Of a stretch of 7,707 bases of DNA, positions 1-7,136 are shown in pieces. Source of the stretch: Cyanobacteria bacterium T3Sed10_376R1m (GTDB taxonomy: Bacteria > Cyanobacteriota > Cyanobacteriia > Cyanobacteriales > Cyanobacteriaceae); NCBI GenBank assembly GCA_003566215.1, contig PXEJ01000357.1, positions 1 through 7,707 of the forward strand, in the 5' to 3' direction. The notes beneath the pieces are model-generated. The model was not told where the DNA came from. It did no database searches and worked only from the letters and a program-made list of their open reading frames with translations. Within the stretch, counting starts at the first letter, position 1, and each line of letters opens with the position of its first letter. A program made the translations under genes and the position numbers.

Positions 1-1541
1 AACCATTTAGCGTGTTGATTGAACATCGAGTCAATGACATGGGCAAAGGCTTCGTAGGTATGAAATAAACCATGTCTGCCTGTTAATAAATAGGTTTCGA
101 GCCAACCTTCGAGGGTATGCTCACTCAACATTTCCATTACCCTACCATCGGGAGAAAGTTCCCCACCGTCTTCATCTTCGGGTAAATAATCTGCCATCCA
201 AACTTTTTTAGATACCTCATAGATAGGGTTGAGACGGTTAGAAGCGGTTTCATCAGGACCAAACACTCTAAAGGTATTCATGTTACGCGCCATCACATCA
301 CGCAAAAAATAGCCCATAACTTTGGTTGTTTCTACTTCAATTTTACCCGGTTCAGTGATTTGAAGGGCATATTTAGGATCTTTGAAGTCGGGCATATTTA
401 AATCTTTGCGCAGTAAACCACCATTAGTGATGGGATTCGCACTCATCCTGCGATCGCCCTTCGGTGCTAACTCTTGCAATTCGGGGATCAAAGTACCATT
501 TTCATCGAACAATTCTTCGGGTTTATAACCTTTCATCCACTCCTCTAAAAGACGTAAATGTTCGGTGTTAGTGTGCATTTTACCCATGGGGACTTGGTGC
601 GATCGCCAAAAACCTTCAACCTTATGACCATCCACATTTTTAGGTCCAGTCCAACCCTTAGGAGACCTAAACACAATCATAGGCCAACGGGGACGTTTTG
701 CTACTCCAGTTCTACGAGCTTCTTCTTGAATTGCCCGAATTTTTTGCACACAATCTTCCAACGTACTAGCCATTTTTTGGTGCATAATTTCAGGATCATC
801 TCCTTCCACAAAATAAGGCTCATAACCATAACCCACAAACAAAGCCTCTAACTCCTCATGGGAAATACGGGACAAAATAGTTGGGTTAGCAATCTTATAA
901 CCGTTTAGGTGTAAAATCGGTAACACCGCCCCATCACGAATAGGATTGATAAACTTATTAGAATGCCAAGAAGTCGCCAAAGGACCAGTTTCTGACTCCC
1001 CATCACCTACCATTACCACGGAGATCAAATCTGGGTTATCTAAAATTGAACCGTAGGCGTGGGAAAGGCTATAACCCAACTCTCCCCCCTCATGAATCGA
1101 GCCGGGGGTTTCAGGGGTAACATGACTGCCAATATGTCCGGGGAAAGAAAATTGTTTAAAAAACTTACCCATTCCTTCCTCATCCATACTTTTATCAGGA
1201 TAAATTTCAGAATAAGTCCCCTCAAGATATACAGGTCCAAGAATACCGGGTGCGCCATGACCAGGACCTGCTAAATAGATCATATTTAGATCATATTTCT
1301 TGATTAGCCTATTCAGATGTACATAAACGAAACTTAACCCCGGACTAGAGCCCCAATGCCCTAATAATCTGTACTTAATATCTTCGGGTTTAAGAGTTTC
1401 TTTGAGTAGGGGATTACTACGTAGATAAATCATCCCCACCGCTAAATAATTACAAGCACGCCAATAGGCATCTATTTTGTGTAGTTCTTCCATACCAAGA
1501 GTTAGGGATTCTTTGATTGGTTGTGTAGATGTTTGAACCAT
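1..1541 (-). CDS. xfp: Phosphoketolase (xylulose-5-P/fructose-6-P), N-terminal 513 residues, cut by window edge
   Basis: Thiamine-diphosphate enzyme of the cytosol that cleaves xylulose-5-phosphate (and usually fructose-6-phosphate) with phosphate to give acetyl-phosphate plus glyceraldehyde-3-phosphate (or erythrose-4-phosphate). I translated the complementary strand from the ATG at 1541 to the left edge and found one uninterrupted frame. Family signatures appear in order: GHWGSSPG (61-68), AGPGHGAPG (91-99), [17 protein letters not shown] (138-154), the TPP/Mg motif GDGESETGP (179-187), [10 protein letters not shown] (191-200), [11 protein letters not shown] (210-220), [10 protein letters not shown] (427-436) and [14 protein letters not shown] (478-491). 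The Glu at 478 is the likely contact to the TPP aminopyrimidine. Family members are about 800 residues long, so roughly the last third lies outside the window. The start is set by the first in-frame ATG after a promoter; a GAGG lies 13 bases upstream, which is farther than ideal. An ATG 11 bases upstream is out of frame. Identification is firm; substrate preference cannot be read from sequence. Confidence 0.96.
   Translation of the reverse strand, partial: MVQTSTQPIKESLTLGMEELHKIDAYWRACNYLAVGMIYLRSNPLLKETLKPEDIKYRLLGHWGSSPGLSFVYVHLNRLIKKYDLNMIYLAGPGHGAPGILGPVYLEGTYSEIYPDKSMDEEGMGKFFKQFSFPGHIGSHVTPETPGSIHEGGELGYSLSHAYGSILDNPDLISVVMVGDGESETGPLATSWHSNKFINPIRDGAVLPILHLNGYKIANPTILSRISHEELEALFVGYGYEPYFVEGDDPEIMHQKMASTLEDCVQKIRAIQEEARRTGVAKRPRWPMIVFRSPKGWTGPKNVDGHKVEGFWRSHQVPMGKMHTNTEHLRLLEEWMKGYKPEELFDENGTLIPELQELAPKGDRRMSANPITNGGLLRKDLNMPDFKDPKYALQITEPGKIEVETTKVMGYFLRDVMARNMNTFRVFGPDETASNRLNPIYEVSKKVWMADYLPEDEDGGELSPDGRVMEMLSEHTLEGWLETYLLTGRHGLFHTYEAFAHVIDSMFNQHAKW
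450..457. repeat. HIP1 octamer GCGATCGC, first of seven dispersed copies
   Basis: Perfect GCGATCGC palindromes lie at 450-457, 599-606, 1886-1893, 2489-2496, 5694-5701, 6198-6205 and 6618-6625, all inside coding sequence. About one per 1.1 kb in AT-rich DNA is far above chance and is the known cyanobacterial HIP1 signature. None occurs in the right-hand kilobase with tuf and rpsJ. Confidence 0.9.
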
Positions 1542-1571
1542 AATTGCAACATAGCCTCAATATTTGCCTTC

Positions 1572-1600
1572 AGTCTAACACTGGTATTTTTTTCATTCAA
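1572..1600 (-). promoter_or_regulatory. Sigma70-type promoter for xfp
   Basis: On the minus strand, TTGAAT (1595-1600) is followed by exactly 17 bases and then TAGACT (1572-1577). A TG dinucleotide one base before the -10 makes it an extended -10. Transcription would begin near 1565, giving a leader of roughly 25 bases before the xfp ATG. The spacing and extended -10 make this the best promoter match in the xfp-iscS spacer. It is a visual prediction only. Confidence 0.55.
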
Positions 1601-1720
1601 TATTTTTACTATTATTTAACGTTTGGTTTTTACCAATGACATTGTTCCGTATTGATTACTTACAACTTGAATTTGTTAACCTTGATGGTGAATAGTATTT
1701 TTTAGATCTAATAATAACCA

Positions 1721-2872
1721 ATGCGCCCAATATATTTAGATTGTCATGCTACAACTCCGATGGATCAAAGAGTATTGGCACAAATGCTTCCTTTTTTTTC
1801 TGAGTATTTTGGCAATGCTTCTAGTGTGGGACATCTTTACGGTTGGGAAGCTCAGGCGGGGATAAAACAAGCTCGGGAGATAATTGCGATCGCAATTAAT
1901 GCTAAGGAAACAGAAATTATTTTTACCAGTGGTGCAACGGAAGCCAACAATCTCGCAATAAAGGGAGTTGCAGAGGCTTATTTTGATAAAGGTAAACATA
2001 TTATTAGCGTACAAACTGAACACAAAGCAGTAATTGAACCCTGTGAATACTTACAGGAGTTGGGGTTTGAGGTAACATTTTTACCAGTGGCAGAAAATGG
2101 GTTACTATCTTTGGATTTACTTCGCAACTCCATCAGAGATGACACTATTTTAGTTTCTGTGATGGCTGCTAATAATGAGATCGGCGTTTTACAACCCATA
2201 GGGAAAATTGGTCAAATTTGCCATGAAAGAGAAGTTCTTTTTCACACCGACTGCGCCCAAGCTATTGGCAAAATTCCCCTAGACGTGGAGTCCATGAATA
2301 TTGATTTAATGTCTTTAACCGCCCACAAAATTTATGGTCCAAAAGGAGTAGGAGCTTTGTATGTACGTCGTCGTAACCCCAGAGTTAGATTAGCATCTCA
2401 AATTCAAGGGGGAGGACAAGAAAAAAAATTGCGATCTGGAACTCTTTGTACTCCTAATATTGTTGGGTTTGGGAAAGCAGTGGAAATTGCGATCGCACTT
2501 ATGGAGACAGATAACGAAAAACAAAAAAAATTAAGAAATTACCTTTGGAATCAACTAAAAAACCTAGAAGGAGTCAAATTAAATGGAGACTTAAAGCAAA
2601 GATTAGCAGGGAACCTAAACATTAGTATTCAAGGGGTTGATGGTTCAGCCCTACTACTTGCATTACAACCCGTAGTCGCAGTGTCATCAGGATCAGCCTG
2701 TACCTCAGAATCCACCAAACCATCCCATGTCTTAACCGCTTTAGGACATTCTAAATCCCTAGCACAAGCTTCCCTGCGTTTTGGGATAGGACGCTTTAAC
2801 ACCCTCACAGAAATAGAAACAGTAGCACAAGAAACTAAAAAAGCTATTATCGCCCTAAGAAACTTTCACTAA
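1721..2872 (+). CDS. iscS: Cysteine desulfurase, IscS/NifS type (paralogue 1)
   Basis: PLP-dependent cytosolic enzyme that converts cysteine to alanine and holds the sulfur as a persulfide for Fe-S cluster assembly and thiolation of tRNAs or cofactors. It has 383 residues, near the usual 380-400. Visible features: N-terminal YLDCHATTP (5-13); FGNASS (30-35); the PLP-binding FTSGATEANN segment (68-77); His101, stacking on PLP; Asn152 in AANNEIG; Asp177 and Gln180 in HTDCAQ; the Schiff-base Lys203 in TAHKIYGPKGVGALY; LRSGT (237-241); and the catalytic Cys327 in SSGSACTS on an extended loop, which marks it as IscS/NifS-like rather than SufS-like. All catalytic positions are present. The ATG at 1721 begins the conserved N terminus almost at once; no Shine-Dalgarno is visible. 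No iscU, iscA or iscR neighbour is in the window, so the partner and exact role (general Fe-S supply or tRNA thiolation) are open. Its stop overlaps that of the opposing downstream gene. Confidence 0.93.
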   Translation: MRPIYLDCHATTPMDQRVLAQMLPFFSEYFGNASSVGHLYGWEAQAGIKQAREIIAIAINAKETEIIFTSGATEANNLAIKGVAEAYFDKGKHIISVQTEHKAVIEPCEYLQELGFEVTFLPVAENGLLSLDLLRNSIRDDTILVSVMAANNEIGVLQPIGKIGQICHEREVLFHTDCAQAIGKIPLDVESMNIDLMSLTAHKIYGPKGVGALYVRRRNPRVRLASQIQGGGQEKKLRSGTLCTPNIVGFGKAVEIAIALMETDNEKQKKLRNYLWNQLKNLEGVKLNGDLKQRLAGNLNISIQGVDGSALLLALQPVVAVSSGSACTSESTKPSHVLTALGHSKSLAQASLRFGIGRFNTLTEIETVAQETKKAIIALRNFH

Positions 2873-3420
2873 ATTGTGGGTTTAAAATTACAATCCCTCA
2901 GCCAAACCCTTACCGCCTCCCCAATTATCCCATTAGTCGTATCAAGGGGAGGAGAAGAAGGACGAGTCTTATTTTCTACACCCAAACGACTTAATAACAT
3001 CACCATTTGCCAACCATCAGAAGTGGGAGTCAATAATAACCAATGATAATTTTCTGTTTCTTGAATAGTAATCTTATTTAAATAATGTCTCTCCATAGTA
3101 GTAAAAAATACCTGTTCAATTTCTGAAACCTTTTCACTTTTATATTGCCTTTGTTCTAAAGGTAACTTTTCAAACTCTGGCTGATTAGCAGTAATAATAT
3201 ATATTGGCAAAGACTCAAAATTTTCGCCCCTACGTTTAGATTTTTGAATAACCCGATTACCATAATCACTAATATCTTTGACTAAAAGATTACTTAATTC
3301 CGTTAGAGAATAATTACATTGATTTATATGCTCAGGTGAATGATTTGCCAAAGTTAAAGGTTGATAAGAGAGAAAAGTAAATAAACTAATATTTACAAGA
3401 TTTTTCCAAAAGTTAAACAT
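2869..3420 (-). CDS. Hypothetical protein with probable signal peptide
   Basis: A 183-residue protein whose family I do not recognise. The N terminus looks like a Sec signal peptide: a short start with Lys6, a hydrophobic stretch over about residues 8-24 and a plausible cleavage site after Leu-Ala at 24-25. The mature part would then be periplasmic, lumenal or secreted. It is polar, with a Lys/Arg cluster near 60-65 (KSKRRG), a hydrophobic WLLL strand before a GWQMVMLLSRLG segment, and a C-terminal VRVWLRDCNF. Only two cysteines are present, Cys35 just after the predicted cleavage site and Cys177 near the C terminus, which would allow one disulfide linking the two ends (inference). The ATG at 3420 is chosen because the signal peptide begins there; no clear ribosome binding site precedes it. 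It is transcribed divergently from pcrA, and its TAG shares two bases with the TAA of the opposing desulfurase gene. Its coding nature is supported by the intact frame and signal peptide, not by recognised homology. Confidence 0.72.
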   Translation of the reverse strand: MFNFWKNLVNISLFTFLSYQPLTLANHSPEHINQCNYSLTELSNLLVKDISDYGNRVIQKSKRRGENFESLPIYIITANQPEFEKLPLEQRQYKSEKVSEIEQVFFTTMERHYLNKITIQETENYHWLLLTPTSDGWQMVMLLSRLGVENKTRPSSPPLDTTNGIIGEAVRVWLRDCNFKPTI

Positions 3421-3470
3421 AATTAATCTGTAAGGGTGACTTTTGCTCCAATGAACGAAATACTGTTGGT

Positions 3471-3494
3471 CTTCACAATGTTATAATGGTGAAG
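3471..3494. promoter_or_regulatory. Inverted repeat CTTCAC-N12-GTGAAG over the pcrA -10
   Basis: Perfect 6-base arms (3471-3476 and 3489-3494) sit symmetrically around the TATAAT of the pcrA promoter. The placement would let a dimeric repressor cover the -10. It does not match the cyanobacterial LexA box pattern I know (AGTAC-type half sites). The arms are short, so it could be chance. Confidence 0.3.
3479..3487 (+). promoter_or_regulatory. Extended -10 promoter for the helicase gene
   Basis: The sequence TGTTATAAT is a textbook extended -10 (TG, one base, TATAAT). No good -35 lies 16-18 bases upstream, which is typical of extended -10 promoters. The predicted start near 3494 gives a leader of about 27 bases before the ATG at 3521. 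The core TTATAA is self-complementary, so the minus strand reads TATAAC at nearly the same place, with TTAACA 15 bases before it. That is a weak candidate promoter for the divergent gene ending at 2869. Confidence 0.55.
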
Positions 3495-3520
3495 TCTAGC
3501 TGTTAATTATTACTTGTTTG

Positions 3521-5836
3521 ATGACTTCTAATTCTGACTTTCTCGATCATCTAAATTCTGCTCAACGTCAAGGGGTAGAACACTTTAACGGTCCTTTATT
3601 AGTAGTCGCCGGGGCTGGTTCAGGAAAAACCAGGGCGCTAACCTATCGTATCGCAAATTTAATTAGAACTCACCAAGTAGCTCCAGAAAATATTTTAGCG
3701 GTGACTTTTACTAATAAAGCGGCAAAGGAGATGAAAGAGAGAATTGAATTAATTTTTGCCCAACACATGGCAGAAAAAAAACATGGTAAACCATTAGAAT
3801 CTTTAACACAATTAGAGCAAAAAAATATTAAATCAAAGGTTTATCGCAACACTATAAAACCTTTGTGGGTAGGAACTTTTCATAGTCTTTGTGCCAAAAT
3901 TTTACGATTTGATATTAATAAATATCAAGATGAAAAAGGACGCACATGGCAACGAAATTTTACAATCCTTGATGAATCAGATGTTCAAAGTTTGGTTAAA
4001 CAAATTGTCACCAAAAAACTTAACCTTGATGATAAAAAATTTGACCCTAAAAAAATGCGTTATAGCATTAGTAATGCCAAAAATTTAGGTTTATCCCCCG
4101 GGCAATATGCCATTGAAAGACAAGATTATAAGGGTAGAGTATTAGCAGAAATTTATGAAGAATATCAAAACGAACTATCTAAAAATAATGCCTTAGACTT
4201 TGATGATTTACTATTAATTCCTGTTAGAATATTTCAACAAAATGAATCTATTTTAGGTTATTGGCATCAACAATTTAGACATATTTTAGTAGATGAATAT
4301 CAAGATACTAACCAAATTCAATATCAATTAATTCAACTTTTAGCTACTAATAATGAACCAAATAAAAAAGAGTGGAATTGGCAAAATCGCTCTATTTTTG
4401 TGGTAGGTGATGCAGATCAATCTATCTACTCTTTTCGCATGGCAGATTTTACTATTTTGTTAAATTTTCAGCAAGATTTTGGTGATAATTTAGACGATGA
4501 TGATACTCGTACTATGGTTAAGCTAGAGGAAAATTATCGTTCTAGGGAAAATATTTTACAAGCGGCTAATTGTTTGATTGAGAATAATAGTCAAAGGATT
4601 GATAAAGTTTTACGTCCTACCCGTGGTGTGGGGGAAAATATTTACTGCTATCGGGGAGATAATGAGAGAGAAGAGGCTTCTTTTGTTATCAGAAAAATTG
4701 AAAAGATGGTAAAAAATAACCCTGATTTAGATTGGGGTAAATTTGCTATTTTATACAGGATTAATTCTCAATCAAGGGCTTTTGAAGATGAGTTGATTAG
4801 AAAAAATATTCCCTACACAATTGTGGGAGGATTTAAGTTTTATGAAAGAAAGGAAATTAAGGATGCTTTGGGTTATTTGAGGGTAATTGTTAATCCTGCC
4901 GATACGGTTAGTTTACTAAGGGTTATTAATACTCCCCGTCGTGGTATTGGTAAGACTACCATTGAGAATTTGGTAACTGCTTCTCAGGAGTTAAATATAC
5001 CTTTGTGGGAAATTATTAGTGATCAAACTTCTGTTAACACCATCGCCGGAAGGGCGGCGAAAAGGGTGAGTGAGTTTGCCTCAATTATTTCTAGTTGTCA
5101 GGAGAAAGTTAAGGAGGCTTCGGCGGTGGAAATTTTGGAAGAAGTTTTGCAAACTTCAGGCTATTTGCAGGATTTGAAGGAGCAAGGCACCGATGAATCG
5201 GAAAATCGCCAAGAAAACCTTAATGAGCTAATGAATGCGGTGTTACAGTTTCAAGAAGATAATGAGGATGCTAGTTTAGAGGGTTTTTTGAGTAATGCGT
5301 CTTTGGCTTCGGATTTGGATAATTTGGATGAGGGGGATAAGGCTGTTTCTTTGATGACGTTACACTCTGCTAAGGGTTTAGAGTTTCCTGTGGTTTTTTT
5401 GGTGGGGTTTGAACAAGGGTTATTACCTCATAATCGCAGTTTAAATGATCCTTTGGATTTGGAGGAAGAAAGACGGTTGTGTTATGTGGGTATTACTAGA
5501 GCGAAGGAACAGTTGTTTTTAACCCATGCAAGGGAGCGTTATTCTTGGGGGAATGTTGATTCTTGTGCTCCTTCTCAGTTTTTGGCTGAGTTACCGAAGG
5601 ATTTGATTAGCACTAATTTAAAAACTCATCCTACTTCTTTAAAAAATGATCTTGTATCGGATAAGCCTCCTAAAGTACAAACTTGGAATGAGGGCGATCG
5701 CATTTACCACCCTATTTTTGGGGAAGGAATTGTTACCCATATTTTAGGATTGGGTAAAAAAAATACCATTGTAGTTAATTTTGAAGTCGGTAGAAAAATT
5801 ATTAATCCTAATCACACGAAATTAGAAAAACTCTAA
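3521..5836 (+). CDS. pcrA: UvrD/PcrA-family ATP-dependent 3'-5' DNA helicase
   Basis: Superfamily 1A helicase acting in nucleotide-excision and mismatch repair, in clearing RecA or stalled RNA polymerase from DNA, and in replication restart. It has 771 residues from the ATG at 3521; a TTG lies one codon upstream but the ATG is preferred. All motifs are intact: Q motif with Gln15 (LNSAQRQGV), Walker A GAGSGKT (31-37), Ia VTFTNKAAKEM (61-71), Ib GTFHSLCAKILR (118-129), Walker B LVDEYQDTN (256-264), III VVGDADQSIYSFR (294-306), IV ENYRS (337-341), V TLHSAKGLEFPVVF (613-626) and VI EEERRLCYVGITRAK (648-662). The C terminus carries the GDRIYHPIFGEGIVTHI segment (725-741), the Tudor-like domain that contacts RNA polymerase in PcrA/UvrD. 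A charged insert of about 30 residues separates Ia from Ib compared with Bacillus-type PcrA. Leucine codons shift from mostly TTA in the first half to mostly TTG around 5130-5590. The paralogous desulfurase follows after 61 bp, with no terminator between, so cotranscription is plausible. Confidence 0.95.
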   Translation: MTSNSDFLDHLNSAQRQGVEHFNGPLLVVAGAGSGKTRALTYRIANLIRTHQVAPENILAVTFTNKAAKEMKERIELIFAQHMAEKKHGKPLESLTQLEQKNIKSKVYRNTIKPLWVGTFHSLCAKILRFDINKYQDEKGRTWQRNFTILDESDVQSLVKQIVTKKLNLDDKKFDPKKMRYSISNAKNLGLSPGQYAIERQDYKGRVLAEIYEEYQNELSKNNALDFDDLLLIPVRIFQQNESILGYWHQQFRHILVDEYQDTNQIQYQLIQLLATNNEPNKKEWNWQNRSIFVVGDADQSIYSFRMADFTILLNFQQDFGDNLDDDDTRTMVKLEENYRSRENILQAANCLIENNSQRIDKVLRPTRGVGENIYCYRGDNEREEASFVIRKIEKMVKNNPDLDWGKFAILYRINSQSRAFEDELIRKNIPYTIVGGFKFYERKEIKDALGYLRVIVNPADTVSLLRVINTPRRGIGKTTIENLVTASQELNIPLWEIISDQTSVNTIAGRAAKRVSEFASIISSCQEKVKEASAVEILEEVLQTSGYLQDLKEQGTDESENRQENLNELMNAVLQFQEDNEDASLEGFLSNASLASDLDNLDEGDKAVSLMTLHSAKGLEFPVVFLVGFEQGLLPHNRSLNDPLDLEEERRLCYVGITRAKEQLFLTHARERYSWGNVDSCAPSQFLAELPKDLISTNLKTHPTSLKNDLVSDKPPKVQTWNEGDRIYHPIFGEGIVTHILGLGKKNTIVVNFEVGRKIINPNHTKLEKL

Positions 5837-5897
5837 ATTTTTTCGGGTTTTCTCAAGATGATTTCTCCAACCATAAGACAATAAATTTTAAATTTCT

Positions 5898-7037
5898 ATG
5901 CAAATTTACCTAGATTCGTGTGCCACCACTGCTCCTCGTCAAGAAGTAGTAAAATTATTACAAGAAAATTTAACCTTAGGATGGGGTAATCCTTCTAGTT
6001 TGCATAGCTGGGGAGAGAGGGCTACTTTTGCGTTAGAAAAAGCCCGTTGGCAGGTGGCTTCTTTAATTAATGCTCCTTCGGTGGATAATATTATTTTTAC
6101 CTCTGGAGGCACGGAAGCGGATAATTTAGCAATTTTTGGTATTGCTTCTGGTTATGATACTCCTCAACACATTATTACTACAACTGTAGAACATAGTGCG
6201 ATCGCACTTCCTTGTACTATGTTAGAAAAACAAGGATGGCAAATTAGCCGACTGCCAGTAAATAGGGAAGGAAAAGTTAACCCCAAAGACTTAGAAAAAG
6301 CAATACAAACCAATACCGTATTAGTTTCCATCATTTATGGACAAAGTGAGGTAGGCACAATACAACCTATCTCGGAGTTAGCCAAAATCAGTAAAAAATA
6401 CCAAGTATTGTTTCACACCGACGCAGTACAAACCGCAGGAAGATTAACTTTAGATGTAGAAGCATTAGGAGTCGATTTACTGTCCTTATCCAGTCACAAA
6501 ATTTATGGCATTCAAGGGGCAGGGGCTTTATATCTCCGCAAAGGAGTAGAAATTAAACCTCTTTGGGGGGGCGGAGGACAAGAAAAAGGTTTAAGATCAG
6601 GTACTCAGGCATTAGGGGCGATCGCATCTTTCGGATTAGCCGCCCAATTAGCTCAAAAGGAATTAGAATCAGAAAGCCTTAGACTAAGAGAATTAAGGGA
6701 TTATTTATTTAGACTATCGGCACAATGTCCCTATTTAACCATTACAGGGGATACATTACACCGCTTACCCCACCACGGCAGTTTTATCATAAATCATCCT
6801 TCTCCAAACATTACCGGGCGTAGAATAGTCAGAGAATTGAATTTCGCTGGAATAGGAATTAGTGCCGGTTCAGCCTGTAACAGTGGAAAAACTCAACCCT
6901 CTTCCTCTCTTTTAGCCATGGGCTATAGCCCAGAAGAAGCCATCAAAGGCATTAGAATTAGTTTAGATCGTAATACTACCAAAGAAGATATAGAATGGAC
7001 TCTAACAGCCTTAAATCAAATTTTGCAACGAATTTGA
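5898..7037 (+). CDS. Cysteine desulfurase family protein, NifS-like (paralogue 2)
   Basis: Second PLP-dependent NifS/IscS-family protein, 379 residues and intact. Conserved landmarks: YLDSCATTAPR (4-14), WGNPSS (29-34), FTSGGTEADN (67-76), His99 (PLP stacking), Asp175 and Gln178 in HTDAVQ, Schiff-base Lys201 in SSHKIYGIQGAGALY, GGGGQEKGLRSGT (224-236), and Cys327 in SAGSACNSG as the persulfide-forming residue. It is clearly diverged from the desulfurase at 1721-2872. Most notably, the segment that reads AANNEIG there reads YGQSEVG here (147-153), so the conserved PLP-contacting Asn becomes Ser150. Fold, PLP binding and desulfurase chemistry remain the best assignment. Sulfur acceptor and physiological role are unknown, so no symbol is given. 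The ATG at 5898 abuts the conserved N terminus; no Shine-Dalgarno is visible and no convincing promoter was found in the 61-bp gap after the helicase gene. Its 3' end converges on rpsJ. Confidence 0.9.
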   Translation: MQIYLDSCATTAPRQEVVKLLQENLTLGWGNPSSLHSWGERATFALEKARWQVASLINAPSVDNIIFTSGGTEADNLAIFGIASGYDTPQHIITTTVEHSAIALPCTMLEKQGWQISRLPVNREGKVNPKDLEKAIQTNTVLVSIIYGQSEVGTIQPISELAKISKKYQVLFHTDAVQTAGRLTLDVEALGVDLLSLSSHKIYGIQGAGALYLRKGVEIKPLWGGGGQEKGLRSGTQALGAIASFGLAAQLAQKELESESLRLRELRDYLFRLSAQCPYLTITGDTLHRLPHHGSFIINHPSPNITGRRIVRELNFAGIGISAGSACNSGKTQPSSSLLAMGYSPEEAIKGIRISLDRNTTKEDIEWTLTALNQILQRI

Positions 7038-7050
7038 CACTTAAATGATT

Positions 7051-7088
7051 AAAAAAAACAAGCCGTTTTGAAACGAAAAAACTGGCTT
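7051..7088 (-). terminator. Rho-independent terminator of the tuf-rpsJ transcript
   Basis: On the minus strand, a hairpin (7060-7088) pairs AAGCC plus GTTTT with AAAAC plus GGCTT, ten base pairs with one bulged base, around an eight-base loop. It is followed by TG and then eight consecutive T (7051-7058). On the plus strand no T run follows, so it works leftwards only and ends the ribosomal operon 49 bases after the rpsJ stop. It also shields the converging desulfurase gene from read-through. Confidence 0.85.
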
Positions 7089-7091
7089 AAA

Positions 7092-7108
7092 GACCCTTAT
7101 TACGGGTC
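7092..7108. other. Second small hairpin between rpsJ stop and terminator
   Basis: GACCC (7092-7096) and GGGTC (7104-7108) form a five-pair stem with a seven-base loop. In the rpsJ transcript it comes just before the main terminator and is followed by three U. It may stabilise or shape the 3' end; in the plus orientation it follows the desulfurase gene and lacks a T run. Its role is unproven. Confidence 0.45.
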
Positions 7109-7136
7109 AATAAACCTAATCATTAAGAAGCTAAGA

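Noticed and set aside
558..1274. Short open frames on the plus strand opposite xfp, and one within it on the minus strand
   Set aside because: They lie entirely inside the intact, highly conserved phosphoketolase gene and their translations look like no protein family.
1649..1663. NtcA-like GTA...TAC upstream of the desulfurase gene
   Set aside because: The spacing is nine rather than the usual eight, and no suitably placed -10 follows.
1663..1678. SufR-like site (CAAC ... GTTA) upstream of the desulfurase gene
   Set aside because: The known SufR pattern is CAAC-N6-GTTG. Here the spacing is eight and the second half site is imperfect.
3518..3520. TTG one codon before the pcrA ATG as an alternative start
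   Set aside because: The adjacent ATG is a better initiator and the extra residue adds nothing conserved.
3891..4088. 65-codon open frame inside the helicase gene in another frame
   Set aside because: It lies in a conserved part of pcrA and is low complexity, as expected from AT-rich DNA read out of frame.
5824..5853. Possible terminator after pcrA (AGAAAA ... TTTTCT)
   Set aside because: Only six AT-rich pairs with mismatches inside, and no T run follows the second arm.
3521..7037. DNA phosphorothioation (Dnd-like) system suggested by desulfurase next to a helicase
   Set aside because: No dndB, dndC, dndD, dndE or ssp-type gene is present, and the helicase has ordinary full-length PcrA architecture.
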